Below, one piece after another: positions 1-10,024 of a DNA stretch of 64,000 nucleotides. The number at the start of each line of letters is the position of its first letter. Position 1 is the first letter of the stretch. The stretch comes from Ralstonia sp. TCR112 (GTDB taxonomy: Bacteria; Pseudomonadota; Gammaproteobacteria; Burkholderiales; Burkholderiaceae). The DNA is taken from the NCBI RefSeq assembly GCF_007997035.1, contig NZ_VOSS01000003.1:84211-148210 (forward strand), written 5' to 3'. The position numbers and the translations under genes are program-made. A model generated the notes under the pieces. That model searched no databases. It saw only the letters and a list, made by a program, of their open reading frames with translations, and had not been told where the DNA came from.

Positions 1-174
1 CCCAACCTGCTGATGATGTCGGGCCTGGCAGGCTGGCTGCGCGGACTGTCCCGCCGGCGATGGGCGCGCGGCGCCGCCGGCGTCGCCATCGCCGGGTTCG
101 GAATCTGGGGGTTGGCGCACGCGATCTGGCTTCCTGAGATGCTGAACGCACACGGATTCTGTCTGGTGCTGTAA
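1..174 (+). CDS. C-terminal fragment of a TauE/SafE-like (UreH-domain) membrane protein
   Basis: This frame is open from the window edge to a TAA at 172-174, giving the last 57 residues. It contains a short basic stretch (GLSRRRWARG), then a hydrophobic segment (AAGVAIAGFGIWGLAHAIW) that looks like the final transmembrane helix. The pattern NLLMMSGLAGWLRGLSRR followed by a last helix resembles the C-terminus of sulfite-exporter TauE/SafE family proteins, which in Burkholderiales often sit beside the cbb3-oxidase/fnr genes. That family call is from memory of the pattern. The N-terminal part lies outside the window, so the role cannot be fixed. Confidence 0.5.
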   Translation, partial: PNLLMMSGLAGWLRGLSRRRWARGAAGVAIAGFGIWGLAHAIWLPEMLNAHGFCLVL

Positions 175-661
175 GCGTTTAAAGCGCGCGCCAAATGCCA
201 TCCGGTCTGGGACGGGGACCTAGGTCATCTTCCCGGTTGCGGCGTCGCCGGAAATTGCCCTACAATCGACAACAATTCGATTCGCCAACCGCGCAAATCA
301 ACAATCCCAAGCGCGGTGCCAAGCGATGCCATCCAGCGGTAGAGTCACCCTGGACAGTCGATTCGGGCGGGCTGCCATTCTTCTCGGTAGTCGTCCGGTG
401 CAGTATCCGTCCCCATGGCGGCGGAAGAAATTGCCCTTGTGGTGCCTGACCGGCACCGGATCAACTCGCTCCTCCGGCCCTACTTTGCGGGCACAGCCAC
501 TGCGTTTCGGTGCAGGGTCCAATTGAATTAATTGGCCTTCGCGCGCCGGGCCCGGGTGGGCAAACAGCATTCAGAAATGCCGCGTGCTTCGCGGCGGGAC
601 GACAAACCTCAAGCGTGACGGCGACTGGCCGCGCGCGAGCAATGACGAGCCGCTCAACCCG
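175..661. other. 487-bp intergenic region before scpB
   Basis: I see no convincing gene here. Short open frames on both strands lack ribosome binding sites and a coding-like third-base pattern. The region holds a good promoter-like pair on the plus strand (237-266) and a hairpin without a T-run at 579-595 (GCCGCG and CGCGGC arms, 5-nt loop). If the promoter is used, scpB has an untranslated leader of nearly 400 nt, or a short RNA is made here. Confidence 0.5.
237..266 (+). promoter_or_regulatory. Candidate sigma-70 promoter upstream of scpB
   Basis: A -35 TTGCGG at 237-242 and a -10 TACAAT at 261-266 are separated by 18 bp. It is the best promoter-like match in the gap and points toward scpB. 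Transcription would start near 273. Confidence 0.4.
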
Positions 662-1504
662 ATGAATACCCAAGAGGCGAAGATCGTCCTCGAGACCGCG
701 CTGATCTGCGCGCAGGACCCGTTGCGAGTCAATGACTTGCGCAAGCTGTTCGATGAGGATGTTTCCGCAGATACCATCCGTGTGCTGCTCGAAGAGCTGC
801 GCCAGGACTGGCTCAATCGCGGTGTCGAACTGGTTGCGCTGGCCTCCGGCTGGCGTTTGCAGAGCCGCCCCGAGATGCGTGTGTATCTCGATCGCCTGCA
901 CCCGGAAAAGCCGCCCAAGTACTCGCGCGCCGTGATGGAGACGCTGGCGATCATCGCGTATCGCCAGCCCGTTACGCGCGGTGACATCGAAGACATTCGC
1001 GGCGTGACGGTCAACACGCAGGTCATCAAGCAGATCGAAGACCGCGGCTGGATCGAAGTCATTGGTCATCGTGACGTGCCGGGCCGCCCGGCGCTGTATG
1101 CGACGACCAAGCAGTTTCTCGACGACCTCGGCCTGCGCTCGCTCGATGAACTGCCGCCGTTGGAAGATGCCCGCGCCCAAGCGCAGGCAAGCCTGCTCGA
1201 GCAGGGCGCCATCGAATTCGAGGGCGGCGCAATTGCAGTGGAAGAGTTGACGGCGATGGTCAACGACGCGCCGGAAGGTGCCGAAAGTGCAGACGTTTCG
1301 GTGGCGGAAACCTCGGAATTGCCGGTGGCCGAGGCGCCTGTCGAGGTGGTTGCTGAAACGCCGGCGCAGTCTGAGGTGGTCGCGAGCCAGGAACCGGCCC
1401 TGGAGGCCGAATCGCAGGCGGTGAGTGCGACCGAGGTCGCGTCCGAAGACGAACACAAAACACCGGCCGAGCCGCCTGCGGCTCCTGCCAATGAACATTC
1501 ATAA
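662..1504 (+). CDS. scpB: Segregation and condensation protein B (ScpB)
   Basis: ScpB is the winged-helix kleisin-associated subunit of the SMC-ScpA-ScpB complex, which compacts and segregates the chromosome. The first ~190 residues carry the family sequence, including [20 protein letters not shown] and [13 protein letters not shown] in the two winged-helix domains and GRPALYATT near the end of the conserved part. Residues ~195-280 form an Ala/Glu/Val-rich acidic tail, commonly added in Burkholderiales. The start ATG at 662 begins [14 protein letters not shown]. The frame remains open to an upstream ATG at 584, but that extension does not look conserved. No clear ribosome binding site precedes 662. 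The gene lies 57 bp before rluB, its usual neighbour. Confidence 0.93.
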   Translation: MNTQEAKIVLETALICAQDPLRVNDLRKLFDEDVSADTIRVLLEELRQDWLNRGVELVALASGWRLQSRPEMRVYLDRLHPEKPPKYSRAVMETLAIIAYRQPVTRGDIEDIRGVTVNTQVIKQIEDRGWIEVIGHRDVPGRPALYATTKQFLDDLGLRSLDELPPLEDARAQAQASLLEQGAIEFEGGAIAVEELTAMVNDAPEGAESADVSVAETSELPVAEAPVEVVAETPAQSEVVASQEPALEAESQAVSATEVASEDEHKTPAEPPAAPANEHS

Positions 1505-1561
1505 CGCCATGTCCACCGCGCAGTCGGCGCATGGCTTGAACCCCTAGATTTGAAAGACGTT

Positions 1562-3379
1562 GTGAGCACCCAGTCAGACTCCATGGATACACGTATGCCG
1601 GCCGACGCCGACGCTCAGCCGCCGCGACAAGACGGCGGTGATGGGACTGAGGCCGCGCCTCGTCGCAAGGGATTGCGCCGCGGCTTGCGCAACCTGGTGG
1701 CTTCTCGCCGCCAGCAGCAGGATGGTCGCCCCGAAGGCGAAGCCGCTGATGCGGGTGGTGCAGACGCCGGCCAGCCGGCGCAACCGCGCAAGAGCCGCAC
1801 CCCCCGGGCACGCAAGCCGAAAGAGGCGGCCGGTGAGTCGGCGGTGGTTACCGCAGAAGGCGTTGTGCCGACGGAGCAGGCGCCCGCCGAGGGGCAGGGC
1901 GAGCGACGTGGCCCGCGCGGCCGTTTCGGCAAGAACCGTCGCCGCCAGGGCGAAGGCCAGCCGGCAGAACGTGCCGAGCGCAGCGAGCGCACGGAAGGCG
2001 CAGCTGGCAAGAACGCCGGTGGTCGTGGCAAGCAGCAGAACCGCAACGGCAAACCGCAGGGTAAGGTCGGCGGCCAGAATCAGAATCGTGGCGGTAAGGG
2101 GTTGAAGGGCGGCAAGGGCTCGGAAGACGTCTTCCAGTATGTGATTTCCGGTGCGTATGACTCGGAGACCGACGCCGGCGGCGCGTCGCAGCCTCCCAAG
2201 ACGCGCGAACTGACTTCTGACGACGACGCGCCGAAGCTGCACAAGATCCTGGCTGATGCCGGACTTGGCTCGCGCCGCGACATGGAAGACCTGATCCTGC
2301 AAGGGCGCGTCTCCGTGAATGGTCTGCCGGCCCACATCGGCCAACGCATTCTCGCGACCGACCAGGTGCGTGTGAACGGCAAGCTGATCCAGCGCAAGCT
2401 TCCAAACAAACCGCCGCGCGTGCTGCTGTATCACAAGCCGGCCGGTGAAATTGTCAGCCAGTCCGATCCGGAAGGCCGTCCGACCGTGTTCGATGCGTTG
2501 CCGCGCATGAAGACAGGCAAGTGGGTTGCCGTCGGTCGCCTCGACTTCAACACCGAAGGCCTGCTGATCTTCACGACTTCCGGCGACATCGCCAACCGTT
2601 TCATGCACCCGCGCTATGGCGTTGAGCGTGAATACGCAGTGCGTACGCTCGGCGAATTGACTGAGACTGACCGCCAGAAGCTGCTGCACGGCATCCCGCT
2701 CCAGGACGGCGAAGCCAACTTCCTGCGCTGCGTCGACGGCGGCGGCGAAGGTGTCAATCACTGGTATCACGTCGCCCTGACCGAGGGCCGGAACCGTGAA
2801 GTGCGTCGTATGTTCGAGGCGGTCAACCTGACCGTGTCGCGACTGATCCGTACGCGCTATGGCAGCTTCGTGCTGCCGCGTGGTCTCAAGCGCGGCCGTT
2901 GGCAGGAGGTGTCGGCAGAGGATGTGCGTACGCTGATGGGCACCCTGGGCATGAAGGTGCCGACGGCCAGTTCCGGTGGCGGGCAAGATCGCCAGGGCAA
3001 CCGTCGCCGTGGGCCCGCGCCGGTGCTGATGGGGCCGATGTCGTCCGGTTTTGCCGGGGAAGCGAACTTCCAGTCACGCGGAATGGGTATCGAGAACGGC
3101 AATCGTGCGCAACCCGCGCAGCGCCGTCCCTCCAGCCCGCGTCAGCCCGATCCGATGCAAACGTCGATGGGCTACATCAATGTGGGCGGACCGACCACGC
3201 TGACAGCGCGCACCCGTATGGGCGAGCGTGCGAACGGTCGCGGCGGCGCGGTCGGGGGCGGTGGTATGCGTGACGGCAATCGCATGCCCGGCAACAAGCG
3301 CCCCGGAAAGAGCGGTGGTGGCATGCCGAACGGCAACAAGGCGCCGCGCGGTGGCGGCAAGCGCGGCGGTAAGCGCTGA
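1562..3379 (+). CDS. rluB: 23S rRNA pseudouridine synthase RluB
   Basis: RluB makes pseudouridine 2605 of 23S rRNA (E. coli numbering). Residues 1 to ~220 are a low-complexity, Arg/Gly/Ala/Gln-rich extension typical of Ralstonia and Cupriavidus. An S4 RNA-binding domain follows (about 225-285, [20 protein letters not shown]). The RsuA/RluB catalytic domain has [18 protein letters not shown], whose Asp near residue 328 is the expected nucleophile. A basic Gly/Arg/Asn-rich tail of ~140 residues ends the protein. The start is uncertain: TTG 1550, GTG 1562, ATG 1583 and ATG 1595 are in frame and none has a strong Shine-Dalgarno. GTG 1562 is chosen because a weak GAAAG lies just upstream. Confidence 0.9.
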   Translation: MSTQSDSMDTRMPADADAQPPRQDGGDGTEAAPRRKGLRRGLRNLVASRRQQQDGRPEGEAADAGGADAGQPAQPRKSRTPRARKPKEAAGESAVVTAEGVVPTEQAPAEGQGERRGPRGRFGKNRRRQGEGQPAERAERSERTEGAAGKNAGGRGKQQNRNGKPQGKVGGQNQNRGGKGLKGGKGSEDVFQYVISGAYDSETDAGGASQPPKTRELTSDDDAPKLHKILADAGLGSRRDMEDLILQGRVSVNGLPAHIGQRILATDQVRVNGKLIQRKLPNKPPRVLLYHKPAGEIVSQSDPEGRPTVFDALPRMKTGKWVAVGRLDFNTEGLLIFTTSGDIANRFMHPRYGVEREYAVRTLGELTETDRQKLLHGIPLQDGEANFLRCVDGGGEGVNHWYHVALTEGRNREVRRMFEAVNLTVSRLIRTRYGSFVLPRGLKRGRWQEVSAEDVRTLMGTLGMKVPTASSGGGQDRQGNRRRGPAPVLMGPMSSGFAGEANFQSRGMGIENGNRAQPAQRRPSSPRQPDPMQTSMGYINVGGPTTLTARTRMGERANGRGGAVGGGGMRDGNRMPGNKRPGKSGGGMPNGNKAPRGGGKRGGKR

Positions 3380-3445
3380 AAAATGTGGGCGTTGTGTGCG
3401 GCAATCGTCGCAACGCCCCATTTCGTGGCAGCTGCGGGGCAATTT

Positions 3446-3474
3446 TTGCGTTTTGCCTCGAGGCGTATTACAAT
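3446..3474 (+). promoter_or_regulatory. Candidate promoter for the rimP-nusA-infB operon
   Basis: TTGCGT (3446-3451) and TACAAT (3469-3474) are spaced by 17 bp, with transcription expected from about 3481. It lies in the rluB-rimP gap, directly upstream of the hairpin at 3519-3543. Confidence 0.55.
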
Positions 3475-3505
3475 GTGAGTCTAATCAAAAGTCATCCTGT
3501 AGAAG

Positions 3506-3543
3506 ATGGGCGAATGATATGGGCGTTGCGCCCATTTTTTTTT
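3506..3543 (+). terminator. Intrinsic terminator or attenuator in the rimP leader
   Basis: ATGGGCG (3519-3525) and CGCCCAT (3529-3535) form a 7-bp stem with a TTG loop, followed by nine T residues (3535-3543). A second copy of the left arm, ATGGGCG at 3506-3512, could pair with the same right arm, so two mutually exclusive hairpins are possible. The structure lies between the promoter at 3446-3474 and the rimP start. It can end rluB readthrough, yield a ~60-nt RNA, or attenuate the operon. A 28-codon frame from ATG 3514 to TGA 3600 runs across the hairpin and overlaps the rimP start. Confidence 0.75.
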
Positions 3544-3586
3544 GCTTCGGCAGGGTGGCCATACCGGGAAATTCTTCAGGAAAAAC

Positions 3587-4075
3587 GTGCATCTGACTGA
3601 TCTGATTGAGAAAACCCTCACCGCCATGGGTTATGAACTGGTGGAAGTGGAGCGCGCGCCCGCCGGGCTGCTGCGCGTGTATATCGATCAGGCAGAGAAC
3701 GGCATCGTCATTGAAGATTGCGAAAAAGTGAGCCATCAGCTCACACGCGTGTTCGAGGTTGAAAACGTCAACTACGAACGGCTGGAAGTGTCGTCGCCTG
3801 GGCTGGACCGCCCGCTGCGCACGCTGGCCGACTTCACGCGCTTCGCTGGCCTTGAGGTCAAGGTGACGCTGCGCTTGCCAGTGGGCGGGCAAAAGAATTT
3901 CACGGGAATCATTCAGGCTCCGACGGGCGAGCCGGGCCAGGAACGAATCGGCCTCGAGTTTGAGGGCAAGGAAGGCCCCGCGCTGCTGGAATTCACGCTG
4001 TCGGAACTCGACCGCGCCCGGCTGGTGCCCGTGCTGGACTTCAAAGGAAATCGAAACAAAGGGAACAAGCAATGA
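3587..4075 (+). CDS. rimP: Ribosome maturation factor RimP
   Basis: RimP assists 30S subunit maturation. The protein has the two family domains: an N-terminal alpha/beta domain ([20 protein letters not shown], then LLRVYIDQ) with the conserved SSPGLDRPL, and a C-terminal SH3-like domain. The start is GTG at 3587, with AGGA 5 nt upstream, giving 162 residues, the normal family length. A longer in-frame start at 3542 lies in the terminator T-run and is not credible. The TGA overlaps the nusA ATG in an ATGA arrangement, so translation is probably coupled. It is the first gene of the rimP-nusA-infB-rbfA-truB operon. Confidence 0.95.
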   Translation: MHLTDLIEKTLTAMGYELVEVERAPAGLLRVYIDQAENGIVIEDCEKVSHQLTRVFEVENVNYERLEVSSPGLDRPLRTLADFTRFAGLEVKVTLRLPVGGQKNFTGIIQAPTGEPGQERIGLEFEGKEGPALLEFTLSELDRARLVPVLDFKGNRNKGNKQ

Positions 4076-5547
4076 GCCGCGAAGTTCTGTTGCTCGTCGA
4101 TGCGCTTGCGCGCGAAAAAAACGTCGACAAGGATGTGGTGTTCGGGGCGCTGGAGGCCGCATTGGCTTCTGCGACCAAGAAGCGCTTTGAAGAAGACGTG
4201 GATGTGCGCGTGGCGATCGACCGTGAGTCGGGCGAACACGAAACCTTCCGTCGCTGGCTCGTCGTTCCCGACGATGCAGGCCTGCAGGAGCCGGACAAGC
4301 AGATTCTGCTGTTCGAAGCCAAGGAGCAGAATCCTGATCTGGAAGTCGACGACTTCGTCGAAGAGCAGATTGAATCGGTCGAGTTCGGCCGCATCGGCGC
4401 GCAGGCTGCCAAGCAGGTGATCCTGCAGCGCATCCGCGATGCCGAGCGCGAGCAGATCCTGAACGACTACCTGGATCGTGGCGAGAAGGTCATGACCGGC
4501 ACGATCAAGCGCGCCGACAAAAAGGGCCTGATCGTTGAAACGGGCCGTGTCGAGGCGCTGCTGGCCCGCGATCAGATGATCCCGAAGGAAAACCTGCGCA
4601 CGGGCGACCGTGTCCGCGCGTACATCCTGAATGTCGACCGTACCGCACGCGGCCCGCAGATCGAGCTTTCGCGCACGTGCCCCGAGTTCCTCATCAAGCT
4701 CTTCGAAAACGAAGTGCCGGAAATGGAACAGGGCCTCCTGGAGATCAAGGCTGCCGCGCGCGATCCGGGCGTGCGTGCGAAAATCGCGGTCGTTGCACAC
4801 GACAAGCGCATTGATCCGATTGGCACTTGCGTCGGTGTGCGCGGCACCCGCGTGACCGCCGTGCGTAACGAGGTTGGCGGCGAAGCCGTAGACATCGTGC
4901 TGTGGTCGGAAGACCCAGCGCAGTTTGTGATCGGTGCGCTGGCGCCGGCGCAAGTGCAATCCATCGTCGTAGACGAGGAAAAGCACAGCATGGACGTGGT
5001 GGTCGACGAGGAGAACCTCGCCGTGGCCATCGGCCGGAGCGGCCAGAACGTTCGCCTGGCGTCGGAGTTGACCGGCTGGCAGATCAACATCATGACGCCG
5101 GCAGAGTCTGCGCAGAAGCAGGCTGAAGAAAGCTCCGTCGTTCGCCAGTTGTTTATGGCGAAGCTGGACGTGGACGAAGAGGTTGCGGACATCCTGATCG
5201 AAGAGGGCTTCAGCTCGCTCGAAGAAGTGGCCTACGTGCCGCTGCAGGAAATGCTGGAAATCGAAGCGTTCGACGAAGACACCGTCAACGAGCTGCGCAA
5301 CCGCGCTCGCGACGTGCTGTTGACGATGGAGCTGGCGAAGGAAGAAAAGGTCGAGAAGGTGTCGCAAGACCTGCGCGACCTCGAGGGGCTGACCCCGGAG
5401 CTGATCGGCAAGCTGGCCGAGGGGAACATCCAGACGCGTGACGACTTGGCCGAGCTGGCCGTGGACGAATTGGTCGAGATGACCGGCGTCAACGAAGAAC
5501 AGGCCAAGGCGCTGATCATGAAGGCGCGTGAACACTGGTTTTCGTGA
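4072..5547 (+). CDS. nusA: Transcription termination/antitermination factor NusA
   Basis: NusA binds RNA polymerase and nascent RNA and modulates pausing, termination and antitermination. The 491 residues match the long proteobacterial form: an N-terminal RNAP-binding domain ([20 protein letters not shown]), S1 domain (~135-200), two KH domains (with [15 protein letters not shown] and [18 protein letters not shown]), then two acidic C-terminal repeats ending [11 protein letters not shown]. The ATG overlaps the rimP stop by 4 nt. infB starts 62 bp downstream. In E. coli NusA represses its own operon; the terminator in this operon's leader would suit such control, but that is inference. Confidence 0.97.
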   Translation: MSREVLLLVDALAREKNVDKDVVFGALEAALASATKKRFEEDVDVRVAIDRESGEHETFRRWLVVPDDAGLQEPDKQILLFEAKEQNPDLEVDDFVEEQIESVEFGRIGAQAAKQVILQRIRDAEREQILNDYLDRGEKVMTGTIKRADKKGLIVETGRVEALLARDQMIPKENLRTGDRVRAYILNVDRTARGPQIELSRTCPEFLIKLFENEVPEMEQGLLEIKAAARDPGVRAKIAVVAHDKRIDPIGTCVGVRGTRVTAVRNEVGGEAVDIVLWSEDPAQFVIGALAPAQVQSIVVDEEKHSMDVVVDEENLAVAIGRSGQNVRLASELTGWQINIMTPAESAQKQAEESSVVRQLFMAKLDVDEEVADILIEEGFSSLEEVAYVPLQEMLEIEAFDEDTVNELRNRARDVLLTMELAKEEKVEKVSQDLRDLEGLTPELIGKLAEGNIQTRDDLAELAVDELVEMTGVNEEQAKALIMKAREHWFS

Positions 5548-5609
5548 GTCGCATAAGCGTTGACCGTTTATCGCAATCCTCACTGAAACCAAGCATCGAA
5601 AGGGTTTGA

Positions 5610-8503
5610 ATGGCAAGCACAACAGTTGCCCAACTCGCTGGCGAATTGAACCGTAGCGCATCGGCGTTGCTGGAACAATTGCAGGCCGCGGGCGTGCAAA
5701 AGGCGACGCCGGAAGACGTCATCACCGAATCGGACAAGACCCGTCTGCTCGACTATCTCAAGCGAGCACACGGCAGCGCCGAGGATGGCGCGCGCAAGAA
5801 GATCACGATCACCAAACGCGAAACCAGCGAGATCCGCCAGGCGGATGCCACGGGCAAGACGCGTACCGTGCAAGTGGAAGTCAAGAAGAAGCGCGTGCTG
5901 GTCAAGCGTGATGAGCCGAACGCGGCACAGACTGAATCGGAGGCCGCAGAGGCCGCGCCGGTGGTCGATGCCGAGGAAGTCGCGCGTCGCGAGGAAGAAC
6001 AGCGCCGCCAGGCCGAATTGCTGGCCCGCCAGGAAGCCGAGCTGAAGGCACGCCAGGAAGCGATGGAGCGCGAGGAAGCCGAGCGCCGCGCACGCCAGGA
6101 AGCCGCCGAAGCCGAGCAGAAGCGTCAGGCTGAACTCGCCGCCAAGAAGGCGGAAGAGGAAGCCGTGGCTGCCCGAGCTGCCGCTGAAGCCTCGGACGAA
6201 GCCCCGCGCCGCAAGGCCGAGGAGGACGCCGCACGCCTGGCAACCGAACGCGAAGCCGCGCAGAAGGCTGCCGACGAAGCGCGCGTCGCCGCCGACAAGA
6301 TCAAGGCCGAGGAAGACGCTGCGCGCAAGCGCCGCGAAGCTGCTGAAGCCGAAGCCCGCGCGATCCGCGAGATGATGAGCGCCCCGGCTCGCGTGCTGAA
6401 GACGCCTGCCGAGCGCAAGGCTGAAGAGGTCAAGAAGGCCGAGCAGTCGGGCACGCTGCACAAGCCGGTCAAGCCGGCTGGCGAAGCACGTCCGGCTGCT
6501 ACTGCCAAGAAGCCGGCTGCCCCGGCTCCTGCAGCTGCTGCACCGAGTTCGCCTACCGGTGACAAGAAGGGCGGTCGTGGCAAGTCGGGCTGGCAAGACG
6601 ATAACCGTACCGGCAAGCGTGGCGGCCTGAAGACGCGCGGCGACACTGGCGGCGGTGCCGACGGCTGGCGCTCCGGCTCCAAGGGCGGCCGCAATCGCCA
6701 TGGCGACGACAACCGCAATGCATTCCAGGCGCCGACCGAGCCGGTCGTGCGTGAAGTGCACGTGCCGGAAACCATCTCCGTGGCCGATCTGGCGCACAAG
6801 ATGTCGGTCAAGGCCGCCGAAGTCATCAAGCAGATGATGAAGCTCGGCCAGATGGTCACGATCAACCAGGTGCTGGACCAAGAGACCGCGATGATCGTGG
6901 TCGAAGAAATGGGCCACCAGGCGGTTGCGGCCAAGCTGGACGATCCGGAAGCGCTGCTGATTGGCGGCGTGGAAGAGCCGACGAACGCTGAAGCCGAAAC
7001 GCGTCCGCCGGTCGTGACCGTCATGGGTCACGTCGACCACGGCAAGACCTCGCTGCTGGACTACATCCGTCGCGCCAAGGTTGCGGCGGGCGAAGCCGGC
7101 GGCATTACGCAGCACATTGGCGCGTACCACGTCGAAACCGACCGCGGCGTCATTACGTTCCTGGACACCCCGGGTCACGAGGCCTTCACGGCCATGCGTG
7201 CACGCGGTGCCAAGGCAACCGACATCGTGATTCTGGTAGTGGCCGCCGACGACGGCGTCATGCCGCAGACGAAGGAAGCCATCGCCCACGCGAAGGCAGC
7301 CGAGGTGCCCATCGTGGTGGCGATCACCAAGGTCGACAAGCCCGAAGCCAACCCCGACCGCGTCAAGCAGGAACTGGTGGCTGAGAGCGTAATTCCGGAA
7401 GAGTACGGCGGCGATGTCCCGTTCGTGCCGGTGTCCGCCAAGACCGGCGAAGGTATCGACAGCCTGCTCGAAAACGTGCTGCTGCAGGCCGAAGTGCTGG
7501 AACTGAAGGCGCCGGTCAACGCCCCGGCCAAGGGTCTGGTCGTGGAAGCGCAACTGGACAAGGGCAAGGGGCCGATCGCAACGGTGCTGGTGCAGAGCGG
7601 TACGCTCAAGCGCGGCGACGTGGTGCTCGCGGGCACGGCCTACGGCCGCGTGCGTGCCATGCTGGACGAAAACGGCAAGCCGGCGAAGGAAGCCGGTCCG
7701 TCGATTCCGGTGGAAATCCAGGGTCTGTCGGAAGTGCCGGGCGCGGCGAAGAAGTGCTGGTGCTGCCGGACGAACGCAAGGCGCGCGAAATCGCGCTGTT
7801 CCGCCAAGGCAAGTTCCGCGATGTGAAGCTGGCGCGCCAACAGGCTGCGAAGCTGGAGAACATGCTCGAGCAGATGAGCGAAGGCGACGTGAAGTCGCTG
7901 CCGCTGATTATCAAGGCCGACGTTCAGGGTTCGCAGGAAGCACTGGTGCACTCGCTGCAGAAGCTGTCGACCGACGAAGTGCGGGTACAGATCGTGCACG
8001 CCGCCGTGGGCGGTATCACCGAGTCGGACGTCAACCTGGCAACCGCGTCGAAGGCCGTCATTATCGGCTTCAATACGCGGGCCGACGCAGGCGCGCGCAA
8101 GCTGGCCGAGCATCAGGGCATCGACATCCGCTACTACAACATCATCTATGACGCTGTGGATGAGGTGAAGGCCGCGATGTCGGGCATGCTGTCGCCGGAA
8201 AAGCGCGAAGAAACGACGGGCCTGGTGGAGGTGCGTCAAGTCTTCCACGTGCCGAAGGTTGGCGCGGTGGCCGGCTGTATGGTGCTGGACGGCTTCGTCA
8301 AGCGCAATTCGCTGGTGCGGGTGCTGCGTGCGAACGTGGTCATCTTCTCGGGCGAGCTCGATTCGCTCAAGCGCTTCAAGGACGATGTGAAGGAAGTGAA
8401 GCAAGGCTTCGAATGCGGCCTGTCGATCAAGAACTTCAACGACGTTCAGGAAGGCGATCAGCTCGAGATCTACGAGATCACCGAGGTGGCGCGTACGCTG
8501 TAA
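5610..8503 (+). CDS. infB: Translation initiation factor IF-2, interrupted by a one-base frameshift
   Basis: IF-2 is the GTPase that places initiator tRNA on the 30S subunit. Start ATG 5610 follows AAAGGG. Residues 1-50 are the IF2 N domain, ~100-290 an Ala/Glu/Arg-rich coiled region, and the G domain begins near 465 with [15 protein letters not shown] (~472), DTPGHEAF and TKVDKP. The frame from 5610 continues through EVPG (codon at 7740) and then becomes nonsense, ending at 7826. The +1 frame resumes with [20 protein letters not shown] and runs to TAA 8503, including the IF2 C-terminal domains. Adding one G in the GG at 7745-7746 restores a GAGEEV junction and a 964-residue protein of normal length. 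As infB is essential, a sequencing or assembly error is the likeliest cause. Confidence 0.93.
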
Positions 8504-8627
8504 TACGTTGGCCGACACTGCGGTGTCCGGTTCGATTTGCGACGGTGGCCCGGGCGCGTCCCGCGCCACCGTTTTGTCTTTTGGGGCCGGCCGCGCGCGC
8601 TGGCGGCGCCCATGCGAGGAACATACT

Positions 8628-8999
8628 ATGCCGAAGAAATCGGGATCGGCCGCTGGCCGCAACGTGCGCATTGCCGACCAGATCCAGCGTGATCTGGCCG
8701 AATTGATCCAGCGCGAAATCAAGAACCCGGCAATGGGTCTGGTGACGCTGCAATCTGTCACGCTCACGCCGGACTACGCGCACGCCAAGATCTATTTCAC
8801 GGTGCTCGGTGCCGAACCGGAAGTCGCCGGCGCCATCCTGAACGAGAAGGCGGGCTACCTGCATTCGCTGCTGTTCAAGCGCCTGCATATCCATACCGTA
8901 CCGACTCTGCATTTCCACTTTGACGGTTCGGTCGAGCGCGGTATCGAGATGTCGCGACTGATCGACGAGGCCAACGCCACGCGCGCCAAAGACGACTGA
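8628..8999 (+). CDS. rbfA: 30S ribosome-binding factor RbfA
   Basis: RbfA is a KH-fold cold-shock factor needed for processing of the 16S rRNA 5' end. The 123 residues have the family pattern [20 protein letters not shown], then [12 protein letters not shown] and [14 protein letters not shown]. Start ATG 8628 is preceded by GCGAGGA 7 nt upstream. A longer frame from 8508 translates GC-rich intergenic sequence and is rejected. It lies 124 bp after infB and 2 bp before truB, in the usual operon order. Confidence 0.96.
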   Translation: MPKKSGSAAGRNVRIADQIQRDLAELIQREIKNPAMGLVTLQSVTLTPDYAHAKIYFTVLGAEPEVAGAILNEKAGYLHSLLFKRLHIHTVPTLHFHFDGSVERGIEMSRLIDEANATRAKDD

Positions 9000-9001
9000 A
9001 G

Positions 9002-9958
9002 ATGGCTGAGCAACATGCGCCCAAGCCACAGAAGCCGCCGCGTCGCAACGTGCACGGTGTGTTGCTGCTGGACAAGCCGATCGGTTGGTCGAGCAACGAT
9101 GCGCTGATCCGTGCCAAGCGCCTGCTGTGGGCCAAGAAGGCGGGGCATACCGGTACGCTCGATCCGCTTGCCACGGGGTTGCTGCCACTGTGCTTTGGTG
9201 AAGCGACCAAGTTTTCGCAGGATTTGCTGGATGCGGACAAGACGTACGAGACCGTCGTGCGCCTCGGTATCAAGACGAGCACTGCGGATGCGGAAGGCGA
9301 GTTGCTGAGTGAGCGCCCGGTATCCGTCACGCCGGAGCAACTGCAGGCCGTCATCGCGCGCTTTGTCGGCGAAATCGATCAGGTGCCGCCGATGCACTCT
9401 GCGTTGAAGAAGGACGGCAAGCCGTTGTACGAATACGCGCGCGCGGGGCAGACTGTGGAACGCGCTGCGCGGCGGGTCACGATTCACGCGATCGATGTGC
9501 TGGCCACGGATCTGGAGTCGGCCGAGCCGACCATCACGTTGCGTGTGTCCTGCAGCAAGGGCACGTACATCCGCACGTTGGGCGAAGACATTGGCGAGGC
9601 GCTGGGCTGCGGCGGGCATCTGGTCGCACTGCGTCGTACCCAGGTGGGCAATTTGACGCTGGACGGCGCGGTGACACTCGAAGCATTCGATGCTGCTGCT
9701 GAAGATGCACGCGGTGCATTGCTCGCGCCCGTCGATGCGCTATTGCAGACGTTGCCGCGCGTGGAGTTGGATGCAGAGGAGAGCCGCCGTTTCTTGCATG
9801 GCCAGCGCTTGCCGTTGCGACTGGCGTTGCCGAATGCGGATCATGTGCGCGTCTACGGCTTGCGTGACGCGATTGCCGCGGATGCCGGTGCGTCGCTGCT
9901 CGGTGTGGCTGCCTGGCAAGACGGTGTATTGCGACCGGAACGGCTCGTCCATCTTTAA
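9002..9958 (+). CDS. truB: tRNA pseudouridine(55) synthase TruB
   Basis: TruB makes pseudouridine 55 in the T-loop of tRNAs. The sequence has the N-terminal motif GVLLLDKPIGWSSNDAL and the catalytic GTLDPLATGLLPLCFGEATK, whose Asp is the nucleophile, followed by SKGTYIRTLGEDIGEALG and a PUA-like C-terminal domain. It has 318 residues, normal for the family. Its ATG is 2 bp after the rbfA stop. It is the last gene of the operon and is followed by a strong terminator. Confidence 0.97.
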   Translation: MAEQHAPKPQKPPRRNVHGVLLLDKPIGWSSNDALIRAKRLLWAKKAGHTGTLDPLATGLLPLCFGEATKFSQDLLDADKTYETVVRLGIKTSTADAEGELLSERPVSVTPEQLQAVIARFVGEIDQVPPMHSALKKDGKPLYEYARAGQTVERAARRVTIHAIDVLATDLESAEPTITLRVSCSKGTYIRTLGEDIGEALGCGGHLVALRRTQVGNLTLDGAVTLEAFDAAAEDARGALLAPVDALLQTLPRVELDAEESRRFLHGQRLPLRLALPNADHVRVYGLRDAIAADAGASLLGVAAWQDGVLRPERLVHL

Positions 9959-9973
9959 GTCGGACGACTGACC

Positions 9974-10007
9974 AAAAAAAAGCCACGCAGCTACGCGTGG
10001 CTTTTTT
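9974..10007. terminator. Bidirectional intrinsic terminator between truB and emrB
   Basis: GCCACGC (9982-9988) pairs with GCGTGGC (9995-10001) over a 6-nt loop. An eight-A run precedes it and a T-run follows, so it works on both strands and ends both the truB operon and the converging efflux operon. Confidence 0.9.
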
Positions 10008-10024
10008 GTTTGCGCGATATTGGA

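Noticed and set aside
415..531. 38-codon frame with protein-like sequence (MAAEEIALVVPDRHR) before scpB
   Set aside because: No ribosome binding site and weak G/C preference at third positions; too short to support alone.
3913..5661. 582-codon minus-strand frame opposite nusA
   Set aside because: Antisense shadow of nusA; composition is typical of reverse-strand translation of a GC-rich gene.
7735..7760. Programmed ribosomal frameshift in infB
   Set aside because: No slippery heptamer, no internal Shine-Dalgarno and no downstream pseudoknot evident. IF-2 is not known to use frameshifting, and a simple missing G explains the data.
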